Below are positions 31,808 to 32,257 of a stretch of DNA of 32,257 nt, piece after piece. This DNA is from Chloroflexota bacterium (GTDB lineage: Bacteria; Chloroflexota; Limnocylindria; Limnocylindrales; CSP1-4): NCBI GenBank assembly GCA_021825385.1, contig JAKAHU010000005.1:1-32257 (forward strand), written 5' to 3'. Made by a program: the position numbers and the translations under genes. How positions within the stretch are numbered: position 1 is the first letter of the stretch; each line of letters starts with the position of its first letter. The notes beneath the pieces were generated by a model. That model was not told the origin of the DNA. It saw nothing but the letters and a program-made list of their open reading frames with translations, and searched no databases.

Positions 31808-32257
31808 CTACGCGCGCCCTGCCGCCACCTCGTCCGCGCGGTTGCGGCCCGCGAGGATGATCAGGTCCTCGTGGAGCTCGAACCAGACGCCGTGGTACGA
31901 GTCGACCCGCGGCGACGCGACGTACTTCCCGTTGCCGCCTGCCACGGCCTCCGCAGCCGCGGCGAGACGGGCGCCGTACTGCGCCAGCCTGGGCAGGCCC
32001 GCGGCGGCGCCGTCGAGCCACGCCACGACGTCCGCGTGCAGCGGCGCGAGGCCGGCCAGCACCTCCGCGTCGTACGCGGCGTCGGCGTGCGTGTTCGGCG
32101 CGCCGTCGCGCAGCTGCCATGCCGTGGCGAACGCCTTGACGCGGCGGTCGAGCGCGATGAACGCCTCGAGCGCGGCCGATGCGCGGTCCAGACCCCAGGC
32201 GCGGGTGTCGGCCGCCATCAGTGCCGCCCCCTTCGTCCTGCCCTCGGCGGTCAGCTT
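31808..32257 (-). CDS. Probable winged-helix regulator-like protein, 5' partial
   Basis: The track starts this at 32218, but the frame is open to the window edge. The preceding codons read KLTAEGRTKGAALMA, which resembles the last strand and helix of a MarR/PadR-like winged helix, so the gene is cut at its 5' end. About 149 residues are visible. The helical C-terminal part includes FIALDRRVKAFATAWQLRDG, AEVLAGLAPLHADVVAWL and the distinctive ending SYHGVWFELHEDLIILAGR. I recall this tail from uncharacterised actinobacterial regulators but cannot name the family with certainty. Function unknown. Confidence 0.6.
   Translation of the reverse strand, partial: KLTAEGRTKGAALMAADTRAWGLDRASAALEAFIALDRRVKAFATAWQLRDGAPNTHADAAYDAEVLAGLAPLHADVVAWLDGAAAGLPRLAQYGARLAAAAEAVAGGNGKYVASPRVDSYHGVWFELHEDLIILAGRNRADEVAAGRA

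Overview
The window is very high in G+C and densely coded, with many ATGA/GTGA start-stop overlaps, GTG starts and several apparent leaderless promoters. The gene content (an NrfD-type membrane complex with a multihaem cytochrome, a Septum_form-domain protein, a four-subunit molybdenum hydroxylase, UroD-like/corrinoid methyltransferases, HutC- and FadR-type GntR regulators) suggests a free-living soil or sediment heterotroph. My best guess is Chloroflexota (Limnocylindria/Ellin6529-like), with Actinomycetota as the alternative. This is inference from gene families; there is no rRNA or marker gene here. I saw no tRNA, rRNA, CRISPR array, insertion sequence or phage gene.

Layout. (1) 1-3129, plus strand: a Tat-exported four-cluster Fe-S protein (cut by the window start), an NrfD-like quinone-interacting membrane protein and a membrane-anchored five-haem cytochrome c form a respiratory electron-transfer operon. 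(2) 3139-14528: mostly single housekeeping or accessory genes: an S33 peptidase coupled to an MFS transporter, a Septum_form membrane protein, an aldo/keto reductase, a PreA-like dihydropyrimidine dehydrogenase followed by an NCS1 nucleobase/hydantoin permease, an SF2 helicase, a small membrane protein and a DMT exporter. (3) 14631-25027: the most interesting block. A minus-strand run of ten tightly packed genes begins with a FadR-type GntR regulator and encodes a CoxG-like protein, FAD, 2Fe-2S and split molybdopterin subunits of a molybdenum hydroxylase, a KdgF-like cupin, a KDG kinase, a corrinoid protein and a UroD-like methyltransferase. Divergently transcribed are a small ABM-fold protein, an NAD-dependent sugar-nucleotide-type dehydrogenase and a KDPG aldolase. 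A perfect TGGT-N3-ACCA operator lies between the two arms. Together they look like one regulon for a sugar acid routed through KDG and KDPG to pyruvate and a triose phosphate, with an oxidation step and a corrinoid-dependent methyl-transfer step attached.

(4) 25098-27251, minus strand: a HutC-type GntR regulator and NagA (amino-sugar catabolism). Between them is a 273-bp remnant that I read as a collapsed UroD-family methyltransferase gene, with frameshifts and a large internal deletion. (5) 27443-31750, plus strand: a PPP-family phosphoesterase, a zinc alcohol dehydrogenase and the two halves of a Tm-1-like system (UPF0261 protein plus TIM-barrel PEP-hydrolase-like protein). (6) The window ends inside a minus-strand gene for a probable winged-helix regulator.

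Starts were chosen by ribosome-binding sites, overlap with the upstream stop and family length. No searches were run; family calls rest on motifs read by eye.
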